Shown: in pieces, positions 17,317-26,552 of the stretch | Layout: the number at the start of each line of letters is the position of its first letter | How positions within the stretch are numbered: the stretch's first letter is position 1 | Assembly: GCF_001816165.1 (NCBI RefSeq) | Contig: NZ_MDZC01000014.1 | Span: 62,001-126,000 of the forward strand | Length of the DNA stretch: 64,000 nucleotides | Reading direction: 5' to 3' | Source of the DNA: Hymenobacter glacialis | Lineage (GTDB): Bacteria; Bacteroidota; Bacteroidia; Cytophagales; Hymenobacteraceae | Position numbers and translations under genes: made by a program | The notes under the pieces: model-generated | What the model was told of the DNA's origin: nothing | Seen by the model: only the letters and a program-made list of their open reading frames with translations | Databases searched by the model: none

Positions 17317-17410
17317 CTGGTCTGACCGCCTAGGGCGGTCAGACCGGTTATCGTCAGACCGAAATTGCTGGTGCTTCAACCGGTCAGACCGCCTGGGGCG
17401 GTCAGACCAG
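17317..17410. repeat. Two copies of a GGTCTGACCGCC palindrome
   Basis: CTGGTCTGACCGCC-TAG-GGCGGTCAGACC (17317-17345) and GGTCAGACCGCC-TGG-GGCGGTCAGACCAG (about 17382-17410) are each near-perfect hairpins, and they also pair with one another. They lie between convergent SulP (+) and amine oxidase (-) genes, so they may end transcription from both sides. Sequence unrelated to the other palindrome families. Confidence 0.8.
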
Positions 17411-17444
17411 TAGGCCCGAATCGAATACGGCTACTTATGCGCCA

Positions 17445-18578
17445 TTACTTCAGCACCTGCGCAGCCGCCCATTGCCCGGACTCAATGGCGCCATCCAGCC
17501 GACCCCATTCGCTGACGGACGTTTCGGCTCCGGCCCAGTACAGCCGGCCGTCCCAGTAGGGCTGACGCAGCCGGGCCGGGCCCTGCAGCGGAATCTGGTC
17601 AGGAAACTGCTCATCGCCGGGAATGCTGGTCAGCTGTTCCTGGCTCCAGTCCAGCTCGTGGTAGGCTAATGGCTGCAGGGCGGCCGGGCCAAACAGGCGG
17701 CCCAGCTGCTGCACCACGGCCGCCTGCCGCTGCGCGAGCGGCGCGTTCCGCAGCGGGTGCATAGGCGCAAAGAAGCCAAACAAAGCCCCCAGCGGCCCGG
17801 TAGCCGGGGAGGCATCGTGAATTTCGCCCAGCGGCCCCAGCTGGCTGGCCCCAAACCCAGACCAGCCAGCTGCCCGCCAGAAAGGGGTGGCGTACACGGC
17901 CACCGCCTTCATCGAATAGGCCATCCAGGTGGGCACTTCCCGCAGCGCCTGCCGCAGCGCCGCCGGCAGCTCCGGCGCAAACTGCAGGCTGTGCGCCGCC
18001 AGGCGCGGCGGCAGGGCCACTACCACCGCCGAACCCTGGTAGCTGCGCAGATTGCCATCAACCGCAACCTCCACCGTCACGGTTGGTTGGCCGGCCGGGG
18101 CATGCAGCCGCGTCACCTGCGCATTGAGCAGCAGGCTTTGAGTGGGCAGCTGCCGGGCCAGCGTGCGGCAGAGGGCTGCCGCCCCACCCGGCAGGCGCAG
18201 GTACCCCGTGGAGCCGGACGGATGCTGCGGCAGGCGGTGCGTGCCCGCGGCCGTCTCGTAGGCCGTGGCGCCGGTGCTGGGCTGCACGAAGGGCTGCAGG
18301 CCCAGTTCCCGGCACTGCGCCATCAGGTAGGGGTGATGCGACCAGCCCCAGGTGGCGCCCAGGTCCAGTCCTTCGGCTTCGGCCGAGCCGGGCAGCGCGG
18401 AAACGGCCAGCGTGCGCCCGCCCACCCGGTCTCGGGCTTCGAGCACGAGCACCGGCCGGCCGGCCGCGTGCAGGGCCCGGGCCGCCGTGAGACCCGCCAG
18501 GCCAGCGCCAATAACGATGATAGGCAGAGCCGGGGCTGTCAGAGATTCTTCTTTCAAGGAGATGGTGTTTAGGCGCAA
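17445..18578 (-). CDS. FAD-dependent amine oxidase-like protein
   Basis: 377 aa. N-terminal Rossmann dinucleotide motif IVIGAGLAGLTAARALHAAG, then LEARDRVGGRT (the FAD ribose and GG doublet) and LGATWGWSHHPY. The C-terminal FAD motif is LYWAGAETSVSEWGRLDGAIESG. This is the flavin monoamine oxidase family, which oxidises amines to imines. No signal peptide. At about 375 aa it is shorter than classical monoamine oxidases (about 450-520). No ATG start exists: the TTG at 18578 follows an in-frame stop, and a TTG at 18557 is the alternative. Substrate unknown. Confidence 0.88.
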   Translation of the reverse strand: MRLNTISLKEESLTAPALPIIVIGAGLAGLTAARALHAAGRPVLVLEARDRVGGRTLAVSALPGSAEAEGLDLGATWGWSHHPYLMAQCRELGLQPFVQPSTGATAYETAAGTHRLPQHPSGSTGYLRLPGGAAALCRTLARQLPTQSLLLNAQVTRLHAPAGQPTVTVEVAVDGNLRSYQGSAVVVALPPRLAAHSLQFAPELPAALRQALREVPTWMAYSMKAVAVYATPFWRAAGWSGFGASQLGPLGEIHDASPATGPLGALFGFFAPMHPLRNAPLAQRQAAVVQQLGRLFGPAALQPLAYHELDWSQEQLTSIPGDEQFPDQIPLQGPARLRQPYWDGRLYWAGAETSVSEWGRLDGAIESGQWAAAQVLK

Positions 18579-18882
18579 ATAGCGCTAGGCAGCAGGGTGT
18601 GGGTTACCGCTGCAAATTGGTTAGAAGCATACCGGCACAACTTCCCGAATGTTTCGACCGTCAGGAAGGAGCTGGGTTGCGGTTTTCGCCTGCGCAGGCT
18701 GCTGCAGACTGCCTGAAGGAGGTTGTTTTCCGGCTGCGGCTAGGCCGGCGGCTGGTGCTTTCCGGTAGCCAAAGGCCAGTCCCCACAGATAGTAAGGCTC
18801 CGGCGAACAGCAGCGCCGCGAGGCCGTATAGGGTAACAACTGAACTTCTTCGGTGACTACTTCACATTTAATCCTCCTTGAA

Positions 18883-19131
18883 ATGAAAGATTTCATTCGC
18901 TTGATTGCCTCTCCCGGCGGCCGCGCAGCCCGCATTGCCGTGGGTACCGGCCTCATTGGAACCGGCCTGGCCATGGGCCGCAAAGGCTGGGCCTTGTCGG
19001 TGCTGGGGCTGCTGCCCCTTTCCATGGGCGCATTCGACTGGTGCCTGCTGGCGCCGCTCAATGGCCTGCCCTTCGATGGGGCAAAAGTGCGCGCCGTACT
19101 CGGCTCCGGGGCCGCCGACTCAGACGAGTAG
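18883..19131 (+). CDS. Small DUF2892 (YgaP-like) membrane protein
   Basis: 82 aa from the ATG at 18883. RIAVGTGLIGTGLAMGRKGWALSVLGLLPL and MGAFDWCLLAPLNGLPF form two short spans separated by a tight turn, with the closing Cys-Leu-x-Pro-Leu typical of DUF2892/YgaP transmembrane modules. In some proteins this module is fused to rhodanese; here it stands alone. Role unknown. Confidence 0.8.
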   Translation: MKDFIRLIASPGGRAARIAVGTGLIGTGLAMGRKGWALSVLGLLPLSMGAFDWCLLAPLNGLPFDGAKVRAVLGSGAADSDE

Positions 19132-19195
19132 CCAGCGCTGCACGGTATCCGGGGCCGGCCTTTTAAGTACTCGTGCAGCCGTAAGCGAAAAAAGC

Positions 19196-19292
19196 AAACC
19201 GTCATGCTGAGCCTGTCGAAGCATCTCTACCGCACCAGTAATTCAGTTACTACGGCGGTATAGATGCTTCGACAGGCTCAGCATGACGGTTT
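19196..19292. repeat. Dispersed palindrome, family 1 copy R2
   Basis: Arms 19196-19233 and 19255-19292 pair with one mismatch. Variable centre is CTGTC. The right arm runs into seven T, so it could terminate the DUF2892 transcript. It sits between that gene (+) and the convergent helicase gene (-). Confidence 0.9.
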
Positions 19293-19351
19293 TTTTGGAA
19301 ACACGCTTTACTGTGCGGGACTGCCCAATTATGGTTAGTGTGTTTGGCTGC

Positions 19352-21394
19352 TCAAGCGGATACAAATCCGGTGACCGGGCCTGAATGCGTGAGCGTGAGC
19401 TGGTGCATGGCCCTGGTGCAAGCCACGTAAAGCATGCTTTTATCAACCTCCGTTTTATAATTTTGGGCCGAGGCGAAGGGCACAATCACAACGTCAAACT
19501 CCAGGCCTTTGGCCAGGTGGGCGGTGGTGATGATAATGCCCTCCTTGAAAAGCGTGGACTCGTCGGTGAGCAAGTAGATGCTGGCGGCGTCCAGCGCCGC
19601 GTGTACTTGCTCGGCCTGCCGCAGGGTCTTGCAGATGATGCCCATGGATTGGTTCTCGGAGCCCGGGAAGGCCGCCACCAGCCGCTGAATGCCCTGTAGC
19701 TCATCTGCTTCGCTCGCGAAACCCGCCACCACGGGCTCCTGCCCGTGCCGTTCCAACGGAATGATGTGCGGGTTGGGGGTGATGCGCTGGGTGAAGGCCG
19801 TAATCTCGACGGTGGAGCGGTAGCTGCGGTAGAGTTTCACCACATCGGCTTCCGGAAACACGCGCTCAATGGCTTCGGCCGATGAAGAGCTGTACGGGTT
19901 CACCGTCTGGCTGACATCGCCCAGAATGGTTTTGTTGCACAAAAACAGGCGCGACAGCACCGCGTACTGCACGGGCGTGTAGTCCTGCATCTCGTCTACC
20001 AGCAAGTGCTTCACGTGAGCGTAGGTGCCAATGCCTTCCAGCCGCATGTGCAGGTAAATCAGGGCAAATACGTCGGCGTATTCCAGGGGCTGGCCGTGGT
20101 TATGGCGAAGGAGCTCGGGCCGGCCCGCCCAGCGGAAAAAGTCGCGGTAGAGGTCCAGCACCTGGTGGAACCTGAACATGCGCGGAATGGCTTCGCCAAT
20201 GCGCGATTTTTCCTGCCCGGTCAGCTTGCGGCGGGTGGCGTTGCGCACATAGGTGCGCACGTCCTCGGCCACCAGCGCAAACCGCTTCAGGAGCGGCACC
20301 CGGTGGTAGGTTTTGAAGCGGGCCAGCAAAAACGGCAGCGGCACGGTGAGGTTGCCCACCCGCAGCTCGGTCACCGTGAAGTAGGTGTTCTCCACGTGGA
20401 GCAGGTACTGGTTGAGCTGGCTGAGAAACTCGAACGACGACTTAAACCGGATGCGCTCAATAAACGCCGCGTTGTGGCTGTCGAGCAGCGCCGATACCTG
20501 CTCGAAAAAGGTCTGGAACTGGTACCGGTGGCCGAGCAGGTCGGCGGCCAGCTCCTCCATGCCCAGCTCCGGAATGTGCTCTTCGCCCAGCTCGGGCAGC
20601 ACGTTGGAAATGTAGTCGGCAAAGACTTTGTTGGGCGAGATGATGAGCACGTCCTTGGCCGCAATGGTCTCGCGGTAGCGGTAAAGCAGGAACGCAATGC
20701 GGTGCAGGGCAATGGAGGTTTTGCCCGAGCCGGCCACGCCCTGAATGACCATGACCGGCGCGGTTTCGTTGCGAATCACCGCGTTTTGGTCGCGCTGAAT
20801 GGTCGCGACGATGTTCTTCATCTTGTCGTCGGACGACTTGGCCAGCTCACGCTGCAGCACGTCGTCGTGGATGTTCACGTCGTTTTCAATCATGAACTCC
20901 AGGCGGCCGTCCCGGATTTTGTACTGCCGCTTGCGGTCGATGGTGCCCTTCACCACGCCGGAAGGCGTGGTGAAGGAGGCATCGCCCAGCTCAAAGTCGT
21001 AGAACATAGACGACACCGGCGCCCGCCAATCGTAGATAAGGCCTCGGCGGTTCTCATCCATAAAGGAATACACCCCGATGTACACGGGCATGGTGTCCTG
21101 GCCCCGGGGTGCAAAGTCGATACGGCCAAAGTAGGGCGACTGCCCCAGCTTGAGGAGCTTCCGCTTCTGGCCCACGGCGGCTTCGCCGGTAAACGCCATG
21201 CGGTCGATGGATTGGCCGGCCGCCACCATATCCGCATCGTCCATGCCGGACTGGTGCTCGTGGATGTACTCCTTTTTCTCCCGCAGCTCCTCCGAATACT
21301 GCCGCACGGAGCCGTCTATCCGCCGAATGGCCAGCGTCAGCTTCTCCTTGATTTCTTCCAGGTATTCTTTCTCTTCCTGCTGCGTTGCGTTCAT
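19352..21394 (-). CDS. HelD-like UvrD/Rep superfamily helicase
   Basis: 680 aa, ATG at 21394. An N-terminal coiled coil (5-45) leads to a domain with YFGRIDF, YIGVYSF and YDWRAPVSSMFYDFE, the HelD signature. Walker A GVAGSGKT is at 219-226, with later helicase motifs including VDEMQDYTPVQ (motif II), LGDVSQTVNPY and the C-terminal IITTAHLAKGLEFDVVIV. HelD proteins bind RNA polymerase and recycle stalled or inactive complexes. The catalytic motifs look complete. Monocistronic. Confidence 0.92.
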   Translation of the reverse strand: MNATQQEEKEYLEEIKEKLTLAIRRIDGSVRQYSEELREKKEYIHEHQSGMDDADMVAAGQSIDRMAFTGEAAVGQKRKLLKLGQSPYFGRIDFAPRGQDTMPVYIGVYSFMDENRRGLIYDWRAPVSSMFYDFELGDASFTTPSGVVKGTIDRKRQYKIRDGRLEFMIENDVNIHDDVLQRELAKSSDDKMKNIVATIQRDQNAVIRNETAPVMVIQGVAGSGKTSIALHRIAFLLYRYRETIAAKDVLIISPNKVFADYISNVLPELGEEHIPELGMEELAADLLGHRYQFQTFFEQVSALLDSHNAAFIERIRFKSSFEFLSQLNQYLLHVENTYFTVTELRVGNLTVPLPFLLARFKTYHRVPLLKRFALVAEDVRTYVRNATRRKLTGQEKSRIGEAIPRMFRFHQVLDLYRDFFRWAGRPELLRHNHGQPLEYADVFALIYLHMRLEGIGTYAHVKHLLVDEMQDYTPVQYAVLSRLFLCNKTILGDVSQTVNPYSSSSAEAIERVFPEADVVKLYRSYRSTVEITAFTQRITPNPHIIPLERHGQEPVVAGFASEADELQGIQRLVAAFPGSENQSMGIICKTLRQAEQVHAALDAASIYLLTDESTLFKEGIIITTAHLAKGLEFDVVIVPFASAQNYKTEVDKSMLYVACTRAMHQLTLTHSGPVTGFVSA

Positions 21395-21577
21395 CCCGGC
21401 TTGTCTTGGAAATACCCCTCAAAGGTGAGGTCAAATTTTGGGCTGAGGAAGCCTTGTGCGCATTTCCCCAAGGCGCATGACCCGTTGGCTAGTCAGTACA
21501 GCCGTCCAAAACGGACCTGACGAGCTCAGTCAGCGTCCGCGCACCATCAAGCAGGAGGTTTCACAACACCCTTTTGG

Positions 21578-23014
21578 TTAAACCACTACATACGTATCGT
21601 GCGGCTCCACTACCAGCGGGCGGTGCTGCGCCAGGTAGGCGCGCATGGCGGCCACGGCGTGGTGGCCGGTTTTTTGGCGGTTGTGGCCAAACTTGGGCGG
21701 CACGCCCTGCGCGGTAATAAAGGCGGCCGAGTAGGTGCGGGCCGGGTCCAGCGCCTTGCCCTGCACAAATACGGCCTGCAGGCGGCTACCCTTGGGGTTT
21801 TCGACTTTGAAATAGGCCTTCAGGCCCAGGGTGCGCTTCACGTAGCCGCCCATCTGGTGCAGGGGCTGGTGGCTGTAGGTGCCTTCGAGGTTCTTTTCCA
21901 GCATCTCGTGCAGCTCGGCCCCCGTGAGTTCCACAGTCTGAATTTCGGGGTCCATGGGCACGAGGTCGTAGAGGTTGTTGAGCTGCACGGGGCCGGGCGC
22001 GATGGGCGCGCCGTAGCGCCAGCCGTTGGAGAAATACAGGTCGGCCGGCACCAGGGCCTGCAGGCTGACCAGCAGAAAGTCATCGGCCGGGCACTCCACC
22101 GACGTGAGGCGGTGCAGGCCGGTTTCGGTGGTGCCTACCACTTAATTGAGTGCGGCAAACGGCTCCAGCGCCGCTTCTATGCGGGCCTGCAGCGCCGCAT
22201 CGGGGGCTATGCTTTCGCTGATTTCGTACAGCTCGTGGGTGTGCGAAACCACGCGCCCGCCTTCCACCGTGAGGGTGAGCTGGCCCAGAAATGAGCCGTG
22301 GGAGCCGGACTGAATCACCAGCGCGCCACCGGCCTCGAAGGGTTTGTAGAGCCGGTTGTGGGTGTGGCTGCTCAGGCACACGTCAATGCCGGGGCAGCCT
22401 TCGAGCAGGGCCACATCCTGCGGAAAGCCGCAGTGCGAAAGCAGGATTATCACGTCGGCACGCTCTGCGGTGCGGAGGCGCTGCACGTGGCCCGGCAGCT
22501 CGGCTACCCCGTTGGTGAAGCGCAGGCCGGTGCTGAAGTGGGCCGGCATCGTTTTGTCGACGATGGGGCAGGCCAGCCCGATAATGCCCACGCGCAGCCC
22601 CGCCGTTTCCAGCAGCAGCGTGGGCGCGTAGGCCAGTTCCCCGCTGTCCTGATGGTACACGTTGGCCGCCAGCAGTGGGTAGTTGAGCTGGCCCACCAAC
22701 TCCTGAAGGCGGGCCGGGCCGTAGGCAAACTCCCAGTGGGCCGTCATGGCCGCAATGCCCAGCTCGTTGAGGATGGGGGGCAGGATGCCGCCCTCGGTAG
22801 CTACCACCGGCCGGGTGCCGTGGAAGGTGTCGCCGCCATCAAAAAGCAAGTGGTTGGGGTGCTGCGCCCGCAACTCGCGCAGGAGCGTGGCAATGCGGGC
22901 GTAGCCGCCGCAACGGCGGTATTCGAACCCCACAGGGCCGAAAAAGGCTTCCTGGTGGAGGTTCAGGTAGCCGTGCACATCGTTAAGCTGGAACAGGGTG
23001 AGGGTAGTAGCCAT
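21578..23014 (-). pseudogene. 5'-nucleotidase family gene interrupted by an in-frame TAA
   Basis: Two frame-matched halves. 23014-22142 (290 aa) holds the metallophosphatase domain: LFQLNDVHGY, LLFDGGDTFHG, LLSHCGFPQDV and LSSHTHNRLY. Usually the next motif is GNHE/D; here AHWEFAYG replaces it. 22141-21578 (187 aa) holds the C-terminal substrate domain (VVGTTETGLHRL..., GAPIAPGPVQLNNLY, VELTGAELHEMLE). Only the codon TAA at 22142-22144 separates them. Members of this family read continuously here (typically ..LEEVVGTTE..), so GAA-to-TAA is the simplest change. GTG follows immediately and could allow reinitiation as two polypeptides. An intact homologue is at 32876-34528. Confidence 0.8.
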
Positions 23015-23050
23015 AGCGTAGGGAAAAGGACGGGAAGGAAAATCAACATG

Positions 23051-24355
23051 CTAGCCGGCCGCTAGCCCAAGGAACCGAACAATGGTTGGCCGCTCGGCCG
23101 GGGCGGGGCGGGTACAGCTGCGGGGTGGCGAAGCAGCAACGTCTGTTTCCAGCGGCGGGCAGTACATGCGTCGCTGAATAATCAGCGCCGAAAGCACCGT
23201 AAGCCCGCTAATAGCCGCCAGGGCCGTCGAAAGCCCGAAAGCATCGGCCAGCAGGCCGGTGAGCAGCGCCCCGATGGCGTAGCCCGCATCGCGCCAGAGG
23301 CGGAAGATGCCTACGCTGCGCGCCCGCTGCGGGGCCGGCGCATACTCGGCCACGGCGGCCAGAAACGTGGGATACACCAGGGCCGTGCCCGCGCCCAGCA
23401 GCGCCGCCAGCGCCAGAAACATCGGGTAGGAAGAAGCAAACAGCATGGCCAGCAACACCACGCCCTGCAGCAGCATGCCCCAGAACAGCAGGTCTTTCTT
23501 GCAGAGCCGGTCGGAAAGCGGGCCGGTCAGGAGCTGGCCCAGCCCCCACACGGCCGGGTACACGGCGGCCACGGTGCCAATCTGCGTCAGGGTAAAGCCT
23601 TTAGTGGCCAGCAGCAGCGGCAGCAACCCCCACACCATGCCGTCGTTGAGGTTGTTGACGAGGCCGGCCTGCGTGACGGAGCCCAGGTTGCGGTGGCGCC
23701 ACGTTACATCCCAGAACGAGAGGCGCGGGCCCGCCGGCCCGGCCGGGGCCTGGGCGGCTTCCAGGGCCACGTGGGCGCGGGTGTCGCGCACCAGCAGGCT
23801 GCCCAGCAAACCCAGCACCGCCAGGCCAATGCCCAGGTAGAAGGGGTAGGGCCGCAGGCCATATTCGGTGGCCAGCCAGCCCGAGGCGAAGGCCGTAGCC
23901 GCCACGGCCAAATAGCCGGCCGACTCGTTTAGGCCCATGGCCAGCCCGCGCTGTTTCGGGCCCACCAAATCCATTTTCATCACTACCGTGCTCGACCAGG
24001 CCAGACCCTGGTTGAGGCCCAGCAGCACGTTGGCAAAAATCACCCAGCTCCAGCTGGGGGCCCAGAGCAGCAGCAGCGGCACCGGCAGCCCGAAGCCCCA
24101 ACCAATGAGCAGCAGGTTTTTGCGGCCCACTTTATTGGCCCAGGCCCCCGCGTAGTAGTTGGCCACAGCCTTGGTAAGGCCAAAAACGACGATGAACGCC
24201 AGAATAGCCGTGCGCGCCACCAACTGAAACTCCTGCTCGGCCAGCCGGGGCAGAATGGTGCGTTCCAGCCCCACCATGCCACCCACGAAGGCATTCACAA
24301 CAACCAGCAAGGTGAACTGCTGCCAGTTTTCGCGCAAGCCAAGCTTAGGTATCAT
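23051..24355 (-). CDS. Major facilitator superfamily transporter
   Basis: 434 aa with about twelve hydrophobic spans. The MFS loop motif after TM2 reads YAGAWANKVGRKNLLL, with a repeat LTGPLSDRLCKKDLLFWG in the second half. LGLNQGLAWSSTVVMKMD and GLNESAGYLAV mark TM4-5. Substrate is not readable. It follows the broken nucleotidase on the same strand (36-nt gap, transcribed first), so it may once have been co-transcribed with it. The C-terminus is a short Pro/Arg-rich tail. Confidence 0.9.
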   Translation of the reverse strand: MIPKLGLRENWQQFTLLVVVNAFVGGMVGLERTILPRLAEQEFQLVARTAILAFIVVFGLTKAVANYYAGAWANKVGRKNLLLIGWGFGLPVPLLLLWAPSWSWVIFANVLLGLNQGLAWSSTVVMKMDLVGPKQRGLAMGLNESAGYLAVAATAFASGWLATEYGLRPYPFYLGIGLAVLGLLGSLLVRDTRAHVALEAAQAPAGPAGPRLSFWDVTWRHRNLGSVTQAGLVNNLNDGMVWGLLPLLLATKGFTLTQIGTVAAVYPAVWGLGQLLTGPLSDRLCKKDLLFWGMLLQGVVLLAMLFASSYPMFLALAALLGAGTALVYPTFLAAVAEYAPAPQRARSVGIFRLWRDAGYAIGALLTGLLADAFGLSTALAAISGLTVLSALIIQRRMYCPPLETDVAASPPRSCTRPAPAERPTIVRFLGLAAG

Positions 24356-24395
24356 AGGGTAGGGCTAGGTAATAGAAATCAAGAAACTGAGAAAA

Positions 24396-24496
24396 AGGAA
24401 CGTCATGCTGAGCGCAGCCGAAGCATCTCTACCGCTTCGTTGAACGACTGCTACGAAGCGGTAGAGATGCTTCGACAGGCTCAGCATGACGTTCCT
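24396..24496. repeat. Dispersed palindrome, family 1 copy R3, with mismatched centres
   Basis: Outer arms (AGGAACGTCATGCTGAGC) and inner arms (GAAGCATCTCTACCGCTTCG) pair, but the variable centre is GCAGCC on the left and CTGTC on the right. Other copies have matching centres in both arms. It separates the sulfur locus from the MFS gene. Confidence 0.9.
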
Positions 24497-24517
24497 TGTT
24501 TTGAAAATGAAAGCTGC

Positions 24518-25060
24518 CTACGGGTGCACCAGCGCCCAGCCATCAGCCTGGCGAATTATCAGCTCGCCGTTGCCGGTGGGCACGTAGGAGATGTAGGGCA
24601 GCATGTCGTCTTTGATCAGCTTGTGGGCTTTCATCGAGTTTTCGCATTGGGCCAGAATAACGCCGGCCTGCTGCAAAGCCAGCACGTCGGCCTCGTAGGG
24701 CTGGTTTTTCTTGAACACCACCGTGCCGCCGCTGAACACGACCAACTGCAGCTCCAGCTTGCCTTTCAGGCGCGGGTCGTCCAGGGCGTTTTTCATGTTG
24801 CGCAGGGTTTGGCCAATGAGCTTGGGGTCGCTGCTATCGAGCTGATACACGGCCCGGTAGTGCTTTTTGGTGGCCGGTGCGCCCTGGAAAGTGGCTGCTT
24901 TGGCTGCCACGGCGGCGTTGGGCGGCGTGAGAACGGGGGCGGGAGTTGCTGGTGCCGTTGGAGGCGTAGCATCCGGCGTGGTTTGGGCGTGAGCAGCAGT
25001 GCTCGTACCAATGGTGGCCACCAGGGCAGCGGCAGCGAGCAGGCGGGATAGGGAGTTCAT
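24518..25060 (-). CDS. Exported DsrE-family protein
   Basis: 180 aa from the ATG at 25060. A signal peptide ends near AAHAQ (residue 26), followed by a Pro/Ala linker, then a DsrE fold (about 66-178). KHYRAVYQLDSSD, LRNMKNALDD, LELQLVVFSGG and VILAQCENSM place the candidate sulfur-carrying Cys at 139. DsrE-like proteins bind or relay persulfide sulfur or act in related redox steps. Last gene of the porin-cytochrome-DsrE sub-operon; it begins 19 nt after the porin stop. A periplasmic DsrE fits with the periplasmic cytochrome. Confidence 0.88.
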   Translation of the reverse strand: MNSLSRLLAAAALVATIGTSTAAHAQTTPDATPPTAPATPAPVLTPPNAAVAAKAATFQGAPATKKHYRAVYQLDSSDPKLIGQTLRNMKNALDDPRLKGKLELQLVVFSGGTVVFKKNQPYEADVLALQQAGVILAQCENSMKAHKLIKDDMLPYISYVPTGNGELIIRQADGWALVHP

Positions 25061-25079
25061 CGGCGGGCAGGAAAAGACG

Positions 25080-26546
25080 TTAGAAATCATAGTTCACTAT
25101 CAGGTTCAGGTGGTGCATATCCACCTTGTTTGCCACGAAGCGGGCTTCGCCGTAGGTGTCGCCCAGCGAGGCTTTATAAAGATAGAGAACCTGGCCGCGC
25201 AACCCTTTGGCCCAGCCGCGAAACGGGTAGCTGAGGGAGGAGTTGAGTTGGCTGTACGAAGGCATGCCGTACTTGTTGAGGCGAAAATCCTTCACGTCGG
25301 GCAGGTAATACTGGCCGTAGCCGACTTCCGCCTTCAGGCCCGGCGCGGCTGGCACCGCATAGCTGGCCAGTAGCATCGCGGCATCGAGGCCCCCGTAGCC
25401 TTCCTGCCGCTCGCGGGGCAAAAAGGTGTAGAACGGCTCGCGGCCCCACTCGCGTGGAAACAGAAAGCGCCCCGTGCGGGCGATGCGGGTGTAGTTGGCG
25501 CTCAGGCTCCAGGGGCCGCGCTGCGCGCCCAGGCGGGCGCTTAGGGCGTGAGCCTGGCGACCGGGGGCGCTGTAGGCCAGGCGTGGGTCGGCGTTGCCGC
25601 CGTGGCCCACCGTGCGCTGGTAATGGTACTGCGCGCCCAGCGTGAGCTGGCCCGCGCCCACGGCCCGGCCGGTGGTCAGCTCCGTGAACAGGCTGTTGAA
25701 GAGGTTGTCGGCGTAGTAGTTCCAGGCCTGCACGCGGGTACGCTCTCCCAGCTGCCGGCTAACGCCCAGCACGCCCAGGCCCCGACTGCTCAGGTTGCCG
25801 GCGTACAGGGCGCGCTTGCCGGTTTCGTCCACGCCGGTAGGATAGAGGCCGATGGAGCGGGCCACCGACGCCCACTCCGAGGTGGAGCGCACGGCCATGT
25901 GCGTAAGCCAGCCCGCCGTGATGCGGGTGCGGGCCAACTCATTCACTTCCAGCCACAGGCCCTGCTCGTAGTTGGGGCTCAGCCGTCCATCCTGCGGATT
26001 GACCAGGGGCGTGACCAGCAGCTGCCGGCCAAATGTGGCCACCGACTTCCGCCAGCGGTAGCGCACAAACAGCTCCTCGGGCCGGCCCGTGAGCCGGCGG
26101 CGGGCGGGGTTATTCACATCAAACAGGCCCACTTCGTAGCGGTTCACCGTCCCGGTGGCCGCGTCGGGCGTGGCCAGGTCGTTGGAAGCCAGATTCACCC
26201 AGAAAAAGCCCCCCGCACCCACCGAAAACCCATGCAGCGGGGCCGTTTCGAATCGTGCGCCCGCCCCCAGTCCGTTGGCGTAGTAATCTGGCAGGGTGTC
26301 CTGGTTGCGGGTGGCCATGAAGTAGTTGCGCACCCGCCCGTGCCACTGTCCCCGCCCAAATGCTTCGGCAAGGGTGCGGGCCGGCAGCGTATCAGCTTTG
26401 GCCGGTTGGCCAGAAGCGAGGGCGGGCGACAGCAAGGGCTGGCCGGTGGTAGGCGGTGCCGGAACGGGTTCGGCCTGTTGAGCCTGCCCGGCAATGGGCA
26501 CCAGCAACAGGGCAGCCACTCCAAAACGCAAAAGGGAATGTGTCAA
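25080..26546 (-). CDS. Outer-membrane porin-like beta-barrel
   Basis: 488 aa. Signal peptide (LLRFGVAALLLVPIAGQAQ), then amphipathic beta strands to the C-terminus, which ends in a Phe (NLIVNYDF), typical of outer-membrane barrels. Blocks such as GRQLLVTPLVNPQDGRLSPN and LLASYAVPAAPGLKAEVGYG resemble OprD/alginate-export type porins. No ATG exists: a TTG at 26546, three codons after an in-frame stop, is the likely start. It lies 6 nt after the cytochrome gene and is translationally close to it. It probably admits a small anion, thiosulfate by context. Confidence 0.8.
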   Translation of the reverse strand: MTHSLLRFGVAALLLVPIAGQAQQAEPVPAPPTTGQPLLSPALASGQPAKADTLPARTLAEAFGRGQWHGRVRNYFMATRNQDTLPDYYANGLGAGARFETAPLHGFSVGAGGFFWVNLASNDLATPDAATGTVNRYEVGLFDVNNPARRRLTGRPEELFVRYRWRKSVATFGRQLLVTPLVNPQDGRLSPNYEQGLWLEVNELARTRITAGWLTHMAVRSTSEWASVARSIGLYPTGVDETGKRALYAGNLSSRGLGVLGVSRQLGERTRVQAWNYYADNLFNSLFTELTTGRAVGAGQLTLGAQYHYQRTVGHGGNADPRLAYSAPGRQAHALSARLGAQRGPWSLSANYTRIARTGRFLFPREWGREPFYTFLPRERQEGYGGLDAAMLLASYAVPAAPGLKAEVGYGQYYLPDVKDFRLNKYGMPSYSQLNSSLSYPFRGWAKGLRGQVLYLYKASLGDTYGEARFVANKVDMHHLNLIVNYDF

Positions 26547-26552
26547 CGCGAG

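Noticed and set aside
17317..17410. Possible short CRISPR array
   Set aside because: Only two units, each palindromic through its whole length, no leader and no cas genes.
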